Part shown: positions 1-10,476 of the stretch, piece by piece
Numbering within the stretch: position 1 is the first letter of the stretch
Layout: the number at the start of each line of letters is the position of its first letter
Source of the DNA: Streptococcus sanguinis SK355
Lineage (GTDB): Bacteria > Bacillota > Bacilli > Lactobacillales > Streptococcaceae
Direction: 5' to 3'
Length of the DNA: 64,000 nucleotides
Assembly: GCF_000212855.1 (NCBI RefSeq)
Contig: NZ_GL890993.1
Span: 112,536-176,535, forward strand
Program-made: the position numbers and the translations under genes
The notes under the pieces: model-generated
Seen by the model: only the letters and a program-made list of their open reading frames with translations
Database searches by the model: none
Told to the model about the DNA's origin: nothing

Positions 1-10
1 ACTTGTTCAT
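1..10 (-). CDS. Start of a gene running off the left edge
   Basis: A minus-strand ATG at position 10 is preceded by a GGAGAA ribosome binding site about 5 bases upstream and by a good promoter further upstream. Only the first three codons (M-N-K) are inside the window, so the product cannot be named. The CodY-like box beside its promoter suggests a nutrient-regulated gene. Confidence 0.5.
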
Positions 11-47
11 ATGGGTTCTCCATCTTTAGATTTTTAGATTAATTAAG

Positions 48-94
48 ATTATAGCATAGATAGTACTAAAAGTAAAATAAATTTTCAGAATATT
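48..94 (-). promoter_or_regulatory. Promoter with adjacent CodY-like box
   Basis: On the minus strand a -35 TTTACT (71-76) and an extended -10 TGC-TATAAT (48-53) are separated by 17 bp and point at the gene leaving the left edge. Just upstream of the -35, bases 80-94 read AATTTTCAGAATATT, 14 of 15 matches to the CodY consensus AATTTTCWGAAAATT. The promoter is well supported; the CodY site is inferred from the match. Confidence 0.6.
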
Positions 95-202
95 AAGTTA
101 GCTCACTAGCAGCCTAAGATGTTTATGCAATTGGCTTTCTCGGATGTTTATTATCTAGGACTAGGCAACCTCAACCTGACCCATTTCGTCTTCAAAATCA
201 TC

Positions 203-236
203 AAAAATCCCATTGTAGTAACAGTGGGATTTTCTT
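203..236 (-). terminator. Terminator after the first oligopeptide-binding gene
   Basis: A hairpin with ATCCCA/TGGGAT arms, followed on the minus strand by a T run, sits directly after the stop codon of the gene ending at 240. Nothing else convincing is seen between 95 and 203. Confidence 0.75.
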
Positions 237-239
237 GCT

Positions 240-2210
240 TTATTTGATATGTTCTGCGAGTTCTTCTTGAGCTTTTTTATTGGATTCTTCCTTTTCTTTT
301 GCCCATTTTTCACGCGCTTTTTCATATTCTTTAGTCGTTATTGGTTTATCTTGGATTTCAACATATTTAAAGCTGTATTCACCCTTGTTTCCAGTCCAAG
401 CAAATGGACCTGAGAATGGAACAACCTTACGGACACTTGGTGTTGCACCAGATGACCATGCCGGCATCAACAGGGCACTGTCTGTCAGCCAAGCCTGAGC
501 TGCAGCATACTTTTCGTAACGTTTGTTAATGTCCTCGTTTTCTGAAGCAGCGTCTTCCAAGAGCTTGTCATACTCTTCAAAGCCGGCCTCTTTAGCTGCT
601 GCATTATCTGTTCCAGGGTCAAAACCAAAGTAGCTGTCAACATTCTCACCAGTCTTAGAGCCAGTGATTTCCAGATAAGAAGATGGATCGTTATAATCTG
701 GGCTCCAGCCGAGATTATTATTCAAGTCCCAATCTTCTTGAGATGCAGAGTTCGCAAAGTAGGTGATGTTATTCAACTCATCATCTGTCATCTGCTGAAT
801 GTCAATCACCACATTGTCAGAGCCAAGATTAGCTTCAATAGACTGCTTCAGTGACTGAACACCCTTAACACCATTGGTATCTGCTGAGCTAACCGGAATA
901 TCCAGATGAATAGGGAATTCTACTCCTTCTGCCTGCAGCGCTTCCTTAGCTTTGGCAAATTCTGCCTTGGCTTTTTCTGGATTATAAAGACCATCCTGAG
1001 CGTCGTCTAATTTGACTCCCTTCCACTCATCACCGTAGCTAGCCAGATTTTCTTCTACAATGCTGCCGAACTCTTTACCATTAGCTTGTACAAAGGTTGG
1101 CGGAACAAAGGTATTACGAAGTTGTTTGTCTGCTGCTTCTTCGCCATTGGTTTGTGCAGAATAGGCAGTACGGTCAAAGGCAAAAAGCAGAGCCTGACGA
1201 AAATCTTTATTGAGCAGTGCTTTCTTAGTGGAAGATTTCTGTGCATCCGTTGTCTTAGAAGTATGCTCGTAAGCCTGACGGTCAATATTAGTTGTGACAA
1301 AGAAGGTTCCTGAACCTTGAGGTGTGTAGACGATGTTATCGCCGTACTGTTTCTTCACGCTGGCAAAGTTGGAGCTATTTGGGAAAAGACGAGCAATGGT
1401 GTAGTTGCCATCAGAAAAGCCACGCACCAGAGATTCTGTATCTTGACCATCGTAGTAAGAGAATTTGACAGTATCAATTTTTACCTTTTCCTTATCCCAA
1501 TAGTTTGGATTTTTCTCTAAGCTAATTTGAGATTTTGAAGTGATAGATTTCAAGATAAACGGACCGTTATAGAGGACACTGGTCGGATCCGTTCCCTGAG
1601 CAAACTTGTCACCTTTTGATTTCAGAAATTCTTCGTTAATTGGGAAAAGAATCCCCATGGTTGTCTTAGAATTCCAGAAACTTTCTGGCTGATTCAAAGT
1701 GTATTGAACAGTAGAATCATCCACCGCCTTGACACCCACTTGGGAGAAATCAGTTATTTTACCATTGACATAATCGTCCAAGCCTTTAATGGATTTTTGA
1801 ACGATATAGAGGCCATCAGACTTGCTGTCTGCGGCATGCTTCAGACTGGTCACAAAGTCTTTAGCAGTCACATCTGCATACTCTTCACCATCAGAAGTAT
1901 ACCATTTCACTCCCTCACGAAGCTTATAAGTATAGGTTAGACCATCTTTTGAAACAGTCCAATCTTCCGCTAGAGAAGGCACTAAGTTACCATACTTATC
2001 GCTTTCCAGCAAACCATCCACTACATTAGCCATAATCTCATTGGTTGCCCGCTTATTGGACACAGTGTAATCCAACGTATCTGGATCTGCGGTATAAACA
2101 TAGCTATAGTTTTTCCCAGATGAATTGGAGCCGCCAAACGAACAGGCCGCCAAAACACCTGCAGAGAGAATGACAAGCCCAGCAGCTGCAGCTAACTTAG
2201 ATGTTTTCAT
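240..2210 (-). CDS. oppA: Oligopeptide ABC transporter substrate-binding lipoprotein (AliA/HppA type)
   Basis: This 656-aa protein is an extracellular peptide-binding lipoprotein of the SBP_bac_5 family, tethered to the membrane. It has a lipoprotein signal peptide with lipobox L-A-A-C (Cys23), followed by a Gly/Ser spacer and the conserved start of the binding domain (YVYTADPDTLDY). The C-terminus is a Lys/Glu-rich helix that is also found in the neighbouring paralogue. No permease or ATPase genes are adjacent, so like pneumococcal AliA/AliB and S. gordonii HppA it probably feeds a shared Ami/Opp permease encoded elsewhere; that is inference from the families. It has its own promoter with a cre-like site and its own terminator, so it is monocistronic. 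Which named paralogue it matches cannot be decided here. Confidence 0.93.
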   Translation of the reverse strand: MKTSKLAAAAGLVILSAGVLAACSFGGSNSSGKNYSYVYTADPDTLDYTVSNKRATNEIMANVVDGLLESDKYGNLVPSLAEDWTVSKDGLTYTYKLREGVKWYTSDGEEYADVTAKDFVTSLKHAADSKSDGLYIVQKSIKGLDDYVNGKITDFSQVGVKAVDDSTVQYTLNQPESFWNSKTTMGILFPINEEFLKSKGDKFAQGTDPTSVLYNGPFILKSITSKSQISLEKNPNYWDKEKVKIDTVKFSYYDGQDTESLVRGFSDGNYTIARLFPNSSNFASVKKQYGDNIVYTPQGSGTFFVTTNIDRQAYEHTSKTTDAQKSSTKKALLNKDFRQALLFAFDRTAYSAQTNGEEAADKQLRNTFVPPTFVQANGKEFGSIVEENLASYGDEWKGVKLDDAQDGLYNPEKAKAEFAKAKEALQAEGVEFPIHLDIPVSSADTNGVKGVQSLKQSIEANLGSDNVVIDIQQMTDDELNNITYFANSASQEDWDLNNNLGWSPDYNDPSSYLEITGSKTGENVDSYFGFDPGTDNAAAKEAGFEEYDKLLEDAASENEDINKRYEKYAAAQAWLTDSALLMPAWSSGATPSVRKVVPFSGPFAWTGNKGEYSFKYVEIQDKPITTKEYEKAREKWAKEKEESNKKAQEELAEHIK

Positions 2211-2243
2211 AAACTTCCTCCAGTTTTCATTAAGATTACTTTC

Positions 2244-2281
2244 ATTATAGCACTTCTGCGACAGGATGTAAACGCTTCAAT
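2244..2281 (-). promoter_or_regulatory. Promoter with cre-like (CcpA) site
   Basis: Minus-strand -35 TTTACA (2267-2272) and -10 TATAAT (2244-2249) with 17-bp spacing. A cre-like sequence, ATGTAAACGCTTCAAT (2266-2281), overlaps the -35, which would fit CcpA repression. The cre match is imperfect in its right half. Confidence 0.65.
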
Positions 2282-2297
2282 GCAATAGAGATTCATA

Positions 2298-2332
2298 TAA
2301 AAAAGAGACTGGGACAAAATGTCTCAGTCTCG
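2298..2332 (-). terminator. Terminator after the second oligopeptide-binding gene
   Basis: A long hairpin (GAGACTGGGACA / TGTCTCAGTCTC with a 3-base loop) is followed on the minus strand by a run of six T. Confidence 0.8.
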
Positions 2333-2401
2333 CTTTATCGTATTTACAAACTTTTGATTCCAATCTGTTTGTAAAGAGTCAAAAGTTCGCGGTTCAGAAG
2401 C

Positions 2402-4357
2402 TTATTTGATGTGTTTTTCTAGCTCTTCTTGGGCTTTTTTATTGGATGCTTCCTTTTCTTTTTCCCATTTCTTAAGAGCAGCTTCGTAGTCTTTGGCTGT
2501 CACAATATCATTTTGGAGTTCCATGTTCTTAAAGACATAGACATCCCCTTTGATTCCGACATAAGAGTAAGACTTGGTAAATGGCACGACCTTCTGAACA
2601 ACTGGTGAACCACCTCCAGAAACACTAGGAATAACAATTGAGCTATCTGTCAGCCAAGCCTGAGCTGCTGCGTATTTGGTATATCGAGCGTCGGTATCTT
2701 GTTTTTCCTTATCTGCCTCATCCAATAACTCTTTGTATTCGTTCAAGCCGACTTTATTTGCAACATCAGCATTTTTCCCTTTTTCTAATCCAATATTATC
2801 TGTAGCGTCACCCGTTTCTGGGTTGAAAATATTCAGATAAGTTGATGGATCTTGGTAGTCTGCTGACCAACCAGACATGTTGAGGTCGTAGTCCTTCTGA
2901 GCTGCTGTTTCTGCAAAGTAAGCAGAGTTATCAAAGTCATCTGTAGACATTTGCTGAACATCAATGACTACATTATCCTGTCCGAGCGCTGCTTCAACAG
3001 ACTGTTTGAAAGAGTTGGTCCGTTGTACTAGGACTTTGTCAGTCTGATCCACAGGAATATCGATATGAATCGGGAATTCAACACCTTCTGCTTGCAAGGC
3101 TTCCTTAGCCTTAGCAAACTCAGCCTTGGCCTTGTCAGCATTGTAGATGCTGTCTTGAGCATCTGTCAGCTTGACACCGCTCCACTCATCGCCGTATGTA
3201 GGAAGCTTACTCTCTACAACCTCTGAAAAGTCTTTGCCATCAACCTGCACGAAGCTAGGAGGAACAAGCAAGCTACGGATGAGTTTAGTCGCTCCGTCTT
3301 TACCATTCATCTGAGCTCCAAAAGATGTCCGGTCAAAGGCAAAGTTGATTGCCTGACGGAAGTCTTTATTTTGAATAGCCGCTGTAGTCGATGTCTTCTG
3401 AACATCTGTGGTTTTAGACGAATGATTATAAGCCTTACGATTCAGATTGAAAGCAAAATAGAAACTAGTTGAATTCTGCGGTGAGAAGATAATATTATCT
3501 TTGTATTGTTTTTCTACAGAAGCGTAGTTAGAACTTGTCGGATAAAGTCGCGCTTGAGAGTAGGCTCCATCTGAGAAGTTACGAATCAAAGCTTCTTGGT
3601 CAGAACCATCATAGTAAGTCAGCTTCACATTTTCAATCTTGACATTGTCCTTATCCCAGTAGTTCTGATTTTTAGCATATTCGATGACAGACTTAGAAGT
3701 GAATGCTTTCAGAACATAAGGTCCATTATAAAGAATGGAAGAGGGTTTAACTGTACCAAAATCTTTGCCTTGTGACTTTAAGAAATCCTCATTGATTGGG
3801 AACAGAATCCCCATAGTAGTTTTAGAGTTCCAGTAACTTTCTGGCTGGTTAAGAGTGTACTCAACCGTATAGTCATCGACAGCCTTGACACCTACGGTTG
3901 AAAAGTCATTTGATTCACCCTTGACATAGGCATCCAAGCCTTTGATAGAGCTTTGGACGATTGGAAGGGCTTCTGATTTTTCATCTGCCGCATGCTTCAA
4001 ACCAGTGACAAAGTCTTGAGCTTTAACCTCTGCGTATTCTTCACCGTCTGATGTATACCATTTAGCATCTTTACGAAGCTTATAGGTATAGGTCAAACCG
4101 TCCTTTGAAACAGTCCAGTCTTCCGCAATAGACGGAACCAGATTGCCATATTCATCATTTTCTAAAAGACCATCCACCAAGTTTGCAATAACATCAGAAG
4201 TAGTAGCTCGATTTGAATTGACATAGTCCAAAGTATCAGGATCATTCGAATAGACATAAGAATATGTATTGCTGGCACTAGAACTTCCACAAGCAGCTAA
4301 GATTAGTGTTGACACGACTGTCAGTCCAGTAATGGCCAACCATTTAGATTTTTTCAT
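2402..4357 (-). CDS. oppA: Second oligopeptide-binding lipoprotein, paralogue of its neighbour
   Basis: This protein is 651 aa from the chosen start. It is closely related over its whole length to the neighbouring peptide-binding lipoprotein: same opening (YVYSNDPDTLDY), same ending (Lys/Glu-rich helix finishing EEL-KHIK). The ATG at 4357 is chosen because an AAGGAG ribosome binding site sits 7 bases upstream; a longer reading from a TTG at 4375 would overlap that site. The signal peptide ends in lipobox L-A-A-C (Cys23). Family knowledge makes it a peptide receptor for an Opp/Ami importer. The pair probably arose by tandem duplication and diverged in specificity, but each keeps its own promoter with a cre-like element and its own terminator. 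Confidence 0.92.
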   Translation of the reverse strand: MKKSKWLAITGLTVVSTLILAACGSSSASNTYSYVYSNDPDTLDYVNSNRATTSDVIANLVDGLLENDEYGNLVPSIAEDWTVSKDGLTYTYKLRKDAKWYTSDGEEYAEVKAQDFVTGLKHAADEKSEALPIVQSSIKGLDAYVKGESNDFSTVGVKAVDDYTVEYTLNQPESYWNSKTTMGILFPINEDFLKSQGKDFGTVKPSSILYNGPYVLKAFTSKSVIEYAKNQNYWDKDNVKIENVKLTYYDGSDQEALIRNFSDGAYSQARLYPTSSNYASVEKQYKDNIIFSPQNSTSFYFAFNLNRKAYNHSSKTTDVQKTSTTAAIQNKDFRQAINFAFDRTSFGAQMNGKDGATKLIRSLLVPPSFVQVDGKDFSEVVESKLPTYGDEWSGVKLTDAQDSIYNADKAKAEFAKAKEALQAEGVEFPIHIDIPVDQTDKVLVQRTNSFKQSVEAALGQDNVVIDVQQMSTDDFDNSAYFAETAAQKDYDLNMSGWSADYQDPSTYLNIFNPETGDATDNIGLEKGKNADVANKVGLNEYKELLDEADKEKQDTDARYTKYAAAQAWLTDSSIVIPSVSGGGSPVVQKVVPFTKSYSYVGIKGDVYVFKNMELQNDIVTAKDYEAALKKWEKEKEASNKKAQEELEKHIK

Positions 4358-4391
4358 GAGCATTCTCCTTCTCAATTCAGTATATTGTATT

Positions 4392-4427
4392 ATTATACAA
4401 TATTTTTTTGAAAAAGCAAACGCTTTA
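4392..4427 (-). promoter_or_regulatory. Promoter with cre-like element
   Basis: Minus-strand -35 TTGCTT (4414-4419) and -10 TATAAT (4392-4397) with 16-bp spacing. The sequence AAGCAAACGCTTTA (4414-4427) overlaps the -35 and shares the core AAACGCTT with the neighbouring paralogue's promoter. Its outer positions fit the cre consensus poorly. Confidence 0.6.
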
Positions 4428-4653
4428 TGTAAAAAAGTAATAATTTTCTATTTTTCAGCCCTATAAACTGTGTTTTTTCAAATATTTTTCTATTTTGTGA
4501 GATTTTTTCGAAAGATGTTTTTATAAAAAATCTCTTAAAGGAGATTGTTCTACTTTTCCTTACATTTATTTTGTAATCTTTTATTATCCTTGATTTGTAA
4601 AAGAAAAGAGAATTTTATGATACAATGGTTATATCTTGTTTTAGGGGAAAGAA

Positions 4654-5922
4654 ATGAAACGATTATTCCTATGTTTTCTAGTTTTGGTCGGATTGACCGC
4701 CAGCAAGGTTGCAGCAGATGATTACAACATTGCCGCTAAAAGTGCAATGGCTGTGGATGCTACTTCTGGAAAGATTCTCTACGAAAAAGACGCAACTACT
4801 CCAATTGAAGTTGGCTCCATCACCAATCTTTTGACCGTCTATCTGGTCTATGAAGCCATTGACAGAGGAGATCTGACTGCCGATACCTATGTTGATATTT
4901 CAGACTACGCCTACAATCTGACAGCTAATCCAAATATCAGTAATGTCCCTTTGGAAGCCAGACGTTACAAAGTCAAGGACTTGATTGCCGCCTCCTTGAT
5001 GTCTAGCGCTAATAGTGCCACGATTGCCTTGGCTGAGAAGGTTGGGGGCAGCGAAGAGAATTTCGTCCAAATGATGAAAGCCAAGCTCAAAGAATGGGGA
5101 ATCACAGATGCTACTGTTGTAAATTCCACAGGGCTGAATACTCTTCTTCTAGAATACGCATCTGAAGAAACGGACTATACTGCCTCAGCTAGCACATCTA
5201 AAAAAAATAAGGATAGTGAAAACAAATTCAGCGCCTACGACTTGGCTGTTATCAGCCGACATCTGATTATGGACTTCCCTCAAGTGACAGAGATTACTTC
5301 CAAGTCCACAGCCAAAATTGCGGGGACGAGTCTGGAAAATTATAACTTCATGCTGGAAAACCAGTCCAACTTCCGATCAGGTGTTGACGGACTCAAAGCC
5401 GGCAGTTCGGAGAAGGGAGGCTCTTCCTTTGTTGCAACGACTACTGAGAATGGCATTCGCATGATTACTGTTGTGCTGGACGTTGAGCAAACTGACGGCG
5501 ACCCCTACGCACGCTTTGTAGCCACAGCCTCTTTGATGAACTATGTTTCGCAAAACTTCACTCAGACGACCATTGTGGCTGAGGGGGAAGCCTACAATAA
5601 AAGCCATTCAACAGTTATTGATGGCAAACAAAAGACTGTGCCAGCCGTTGCCAGCAAGGATTTTACTATTATTGAGCGCATTGCCAATCAGGCAGAGCAC
5701 AAAGTGGAATTTTCCACCAAGGAACAAGGCTTCCAAGCTCCTCTGAAAAAAAATACTGAACTCGGCACCTTGACCTATACCGACCCTGAGCCAATCGGTC
5801 AAGGCTATCTGGAAAACAAAGCACCTTCTGTCACAATGGTGGCCGGCCAAGAGGTTGAAAAAAGTATCTTCTTCAAGGTCTGGTGGAATGACTTTGTCCG
5901 CTATGTCAACGAGAAATTATAA
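4654..5922 (+). CDS. DacA/PBP3-like D,D-carboxypeptidase homologue with altered active site
   Basis: 422 aa, the length and layout of streptococcal DacA (PBP3), which trims the terminal D-Ala from peptidoglycan stem peptides outside the membrane. There is a signal peptide (cut near A-A-D, residue 21), a peptidase S11 domain to about residue 300, a PBP5-type C-terminal beta domain, and the typical membrane-associating ending FFKVWWNDFVRYVNEKL. The SxN motif is present (S118-A-N120). The catalytic SxxK reads S55-I-T-N58, so the general-base lysine is replaced by asparagine, and the KTG motif reads K248-A-G. The codons (AAT for N58, GCC for A249) are unambiguous in the sequence. It is otherwise intact and has a GGGGAAAG ribosome binding site. 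It is therefore probably a non-catalytic or altered relative, with an active DacA elsewhere; that is inference. Confidence 0.85.
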   Translation: MKRLFLCFLVLVGLTASKVAADDYNIAAKSAMAVDATSGKILYEKDATTPIEVGSITNLLTVYLVYEAIDRGDLTADTYVDISDYAYNLTANPNISNVPLEARRYKVKDLIAASLMSSANSATIALAEKVGGSEENFVQMMKAKLKEWGITDATVVNSTGLNTLLLEYASEETDYTASASTSKKNKDSENKFSAYDLAVISRHLIMDFPQVTEITSKSTAKIAGTSLENYNFMLENQSNFRSGVDGLKAGSSEKGGSSFVATTTENGIRMITVVLDVEQTDGDPYARFVATASLMNYVSQNFTQTTIVAEGEAYNKSHSTVIDGKQKTVPAVASKDFTIIERIANQAEHKVEFSTKEQGFQAPLKKNTELGTLTYTDPEPIGQGYLENKAPSVTMVAGQEVEKSIFFKVWWNDFVRYVNEKL

Positions 5923-5928
5923 AGAAAA

Positions 5929-5960
5929 GCCGCGAATCAAATGATGCGCGGTTGTTTTGT
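5929..5960 (+). terminator. Terminator after the DacA-like gene
   Basis: CCGCG/CGCGG stem with a 12-base loop followed by TTGTTTTG. It separates this gene from the convergent suf operon. Confidence 0.65.
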
Positions 5961-6045
5961 ATGTTTTGTAAATGTTGGACTAGAACTAGCAAACTTCTTT
6001 GAATATTAACTCGCAATGCGTGTCTTCAAGCAGTGATTTAAAGTT

Positions 6046-7458
6046 TTACCCAACTGATCCTTCCATTTCATAGCTGATAAGACGGTTAAGCTCAACAGCA
6101 TATTCCATAGGCAGTTCTTTGGTGAATGGCTCGACAAAGCCCATGACAATCATTTCGGTAGCTTCGGATTCGGACAAGCCACGGCTCATGAGATAGTAGA
6201 GCTGCTCTTCTGAAATCTTAGAAACCTTGGCCTCATGCTCCAGAGCCACTTGAGAGTTATGAATTTCATTAAAGGGAATGGTATCTGACGCCGAAATATC
6301 GTCCATGATAATCGTATCACACTCAATATGGCTGACGGATTTCTGTGAATTCTTTCCAAAGGTCACTTGACCGCGGTAGTCCACTTTACCTCCGCCTTTA
6401 GCAATGGACTTAGACACGATAGATGAGCTGGTATGCGGAGCATTATGAATCATCTTAGCCCCTGTATCTTGGTGCTGATTGGTATTTGCAAAGGCAATAG
6501 ACAACATGGTTCCTCGCGCTCCAGGCCCATCCAGATAGACAGACGGATACTTCATAGTTGTTTTCGCACCAAGATTCCCGTCAATCCACTCAACTGTCGC
6601 ATCTTTCATAGCCCGCGCCCGCTTGGTCACGAGGTTGTAGACATTATCAGACCAGTTTTGAATAGTGGTGTAGCGCATATAGGCACCATCGAGGGCAAAA
6701 ATTTCAACAATTGCCGCATGTAGACTATTACTAGAGTACGTTGGAGCTGTACATCCCTCAACATAATGGACACTTGCTCCCTCGTCAACGATAATCAAAG
6801 TCCGCTCAAACTGACCCGAATTTTCATTGTTAATCCGGAAATAAGTCTGCAAGGGAACATCTACCTTGACACCTTTTGGCACATAGATGAAGGTACCACC
6901 AGACCAGACGGCGGAGTTGAGAGCTGCTAGCTTGTTATCTGTCGGAGGAACCAGCTTAGCAAAATACTGCTTGAAAAGTTCTGGATATTCCTTAAGAGCT
7001 GAGTCGGTATCCGTAAAGACAATTCCTAGCTTTTGGAACTCTTCCTTCATATTGTGGTAGACCACTTCGGACTCATACTGGGCAGCCGCACCAGCCAGGT
7101 AAGCTCGCTCTGCTTCTGGGATCCCAATCTTCTCAAAGGTTTCCTTGATCTTCTCAGGCACTTCATCCCAGCTTCTAGCAGGTTTATCAGAGGCCTTTTG
7201 GTAATAAATCAAGTCATCAAAATTAATTTCCGACAAATCCGGTCCCCAAGTCTGCATCGGCATCTTCTTGAAAGCCTCGTAGGATTTGAGGCGGAAATCC
7301 AGCATCCACTCTGGTTCATCCTTGGCTGCAGAAAGCTCACGAATGACCGCTTCATTCAGCCCTTTTCCTGTCGAGAGGACAGGTTCAACATCGTCATGGA
7401 AACCAAACTTGTACTCACCGAGATCAATCGGTTTTGGTTCTACTCTTTCTTCTGACAT
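6046..7458 (-). CDS. sufB: Fe-S cluster assembly scaffold SufB
   Basis: 470 aa, full length for SufB, the scaffold subunit of the cytosolic SufBC2D complex on which Fe-S clusters are built. The beta-helix core is recognised by the segment [19 protein letters not shown] and by the C-terminal [17 protein letters not shown]-type region with the conserved histidine and glutamate residues. It is the last gene of the operon sufC-sufD-sufS-sufU-sufB, the usual order in Firmicutes. It lies 17 bp after sufU, and no strong terminator is visible before the convergent gene. Confidence 0.97.
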   Translation of the reverse strand: MSEERVEPKPIDLGEYKFGFHDDVEPVLSTGKGLNEAVIRELSAAKDEPEWMLDFRLKSYEAFKKMPMQTWGPDLSEINFDDLIYYQKASDKPARSWDEVPEKIKETFEKIGIPEAERAYLAGAAAQYESEVVYHNMKEEFQKLGIVFTDTDSALKEYPELFKQYFAKLVPPTDNKLAALNSAVWSGGTFIYVPKGVKVDVPLQTYFRINNENSGQFERTLIIVDEGASVHYVEGCTAPTYSSNSLHAAIVEIFALDGAYMRYTTIQNWSDNVYNLVTKRARAMKDATVEWIDGNLGAKTTMKYPSVYLDGPGARGTMLSIAFANTNQHQDTGAKMIHNAPHTSSSIVSKSIAKGGGKVDYRGQVTFGKNSQKSVSHIECDTIIMDDISASDTIPFNEIHNSQVALEHEAKVSKISEEQLYYLMSRGLSESEATEMIVMGFVEPFTKELPMEYAVELNRLISYEMEGSVG

Positions 7459-7475
7459 AATTTCCTTTCACATTC

Positions 7476-9144
<1,669 letters not shown>

Positions 9145-9172
9145 CTACTTACAAGGGACAAGGCCCAGCTTT

Positions 9173-10435
9173 TTATCTTTTTGCGAGAATAATATCGATA
9201 TTTTCAATCATTTCATCACGGACTTCTTTAACAGGGATTTCCACAATCACTGAGCCCAAGAAGCCACGCACGACCAAGCGCTCCGCTGTCGCCTTATCAA
9301 GCCCCCGACTCATGAGGTAGTACATATCTTCTGGATCTACCTGACCGATAGAAGCCGCGTGACCAGCTGTCACATCATTCTCATCAATCAAGAGGATGGG
9401 ATTAGCATCTGAGCGAGCTTGGTCAGACAGCATGAGAACCCGGCTTTCCTGCTGGGCATCTGCTCCCTTGGCACCTTTGATAATATGGCCAATACCATTG
9501 AAGGTCAGAGTTCCTTTTTCCAGGATAACCCCGTGCTGCAGGATATTTCCGATAGAGTTGCAGCCATAGTTAGTTACGCGGGTATCAATTCCCTGAACCT
9601 GCTTACCGCTGGATAGAGCCACCACCTTCATATCCGCATGGCTACCCTTGCCATAGAGGTCGCTATCAAAGTCAGCCACGACATTGCCTTCGTTCATAAC
9701 GCCGATGGCCCAGTCAATCATAGCATCGTTGTCCAGCTTACCGCGACGGCTGATATAAGCCGTTACATTTTCGCCCAAGCGGTCAATAGCGGAAAACTTA
9801 ATCTGAGCTCCAGCCTGAGCAATGACTTCGACAGTGATATTGGCTGTTACCGGAACAGCCCCTTCACCATAAGTTTCCAAGCGTTCCAAGTAGTTAACCT
9901 TGGAATGCTTGCCCGCGATAATCAAAATATGCTTGTTAAAAGGAACATCGCTTTCGCTGTCCTGATAAAAAATTCCTTCAATCGGCTGGTCAATCTCAAC
10001 ATTGTCCGGCACATAAAGAACCGCACCGCTGTTGAAATAGGCCGTATGGTAAGCCGCTAATTTATCCTCGTCATACTTGACTGCGGACATAAAATGCTTC
10101 TCTACCAGCTCTGGAATTTCTTCCAAAGCAGAGTGGAAATCAGTGAAGACCACACCTTGGTCTGCCAAGTCAGCCGGCAATTGCTCCAGAACAGTCTGAG
10201 TTCCCACCTGAACGAGTTTGAGATTGTCTTCTAGAGCTGTAAAGTCTGGAACACTTGTCAGCGGCTCACTTTCTGAAATACGGCCGTCTCCCAGATTCCA
10301 GCGATGAAATTTAACCCGCTCAATACGCGGCAATTCTAACTGGTCAATCTTATCAAAGGCCTGCTGCCGCAGTTGAAAGAGCCAGTCTGGCTCTGCATGT
10401 AGCTGTGAAAATTCTTGAATTAATTCTTTAGTCAT
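9173..10435 (-). CDS. sufD: Fe-S cluster assembly protein SufD
   Basis: 420 aa, partner of SufB in the SufBC2D scaffold. It shares the SufB/SufD beta-helix C-terminal domain ([27 protein letters not shown] region, about residues 340-375) and has a divergent helical N-terminus. The ending VEIPVKEVRDEMIENI is typical. It lies 41 bp downstream of sufC and 40 bp upstream of sufS. Confidence 0.96.
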   Translation of the reverse strand: MTKELIQEFSQLHAEPDWLFQLRQQAFDKIDQLELPRIERVKFHRWNLGDGRISESEPLTSVPDFTALEDNLKLVQVGTQTVLEQLPADLADQGVVFTDFHSALEEIPELVEKHFMSAVKYDEDKLAAYHTAYFNSGAVLYVPDNVEIDQPIEGIFYQDSESDVPFNKHILIIAGKHSKVNYLERLETYGEGAVPVTANITVEVIAQAGAQIKFSAIDRLGENVTAYISRRGKLDNDAMIDWAIGVMNEGNVVADFDSDLYGKGSHADMKVVALSSGKQVQGIDTRVTNYGCNSIGNILQHGVILEKGTLTFNGIGHIIKGAKGADAQQESRVLMLSDQARSDANPILLIDENDVTAGHAASIGQVDPEDMYYLMSRGLDKATAERLVVRGFLGSVIVEIPVKEVRDEMIENIDIILAKR

Positions 10436-10476
10436 GTCATTCTCCTATCTTTTATCAAAGTCAAAAGAATGTTTGA

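Noticed and set aside
7033-7455. 140-codon open frame antisense to sufB
   Set aside because: It is the opposite-strand shadow of a well-conserved gene and has no ribosome binding site or promoter.
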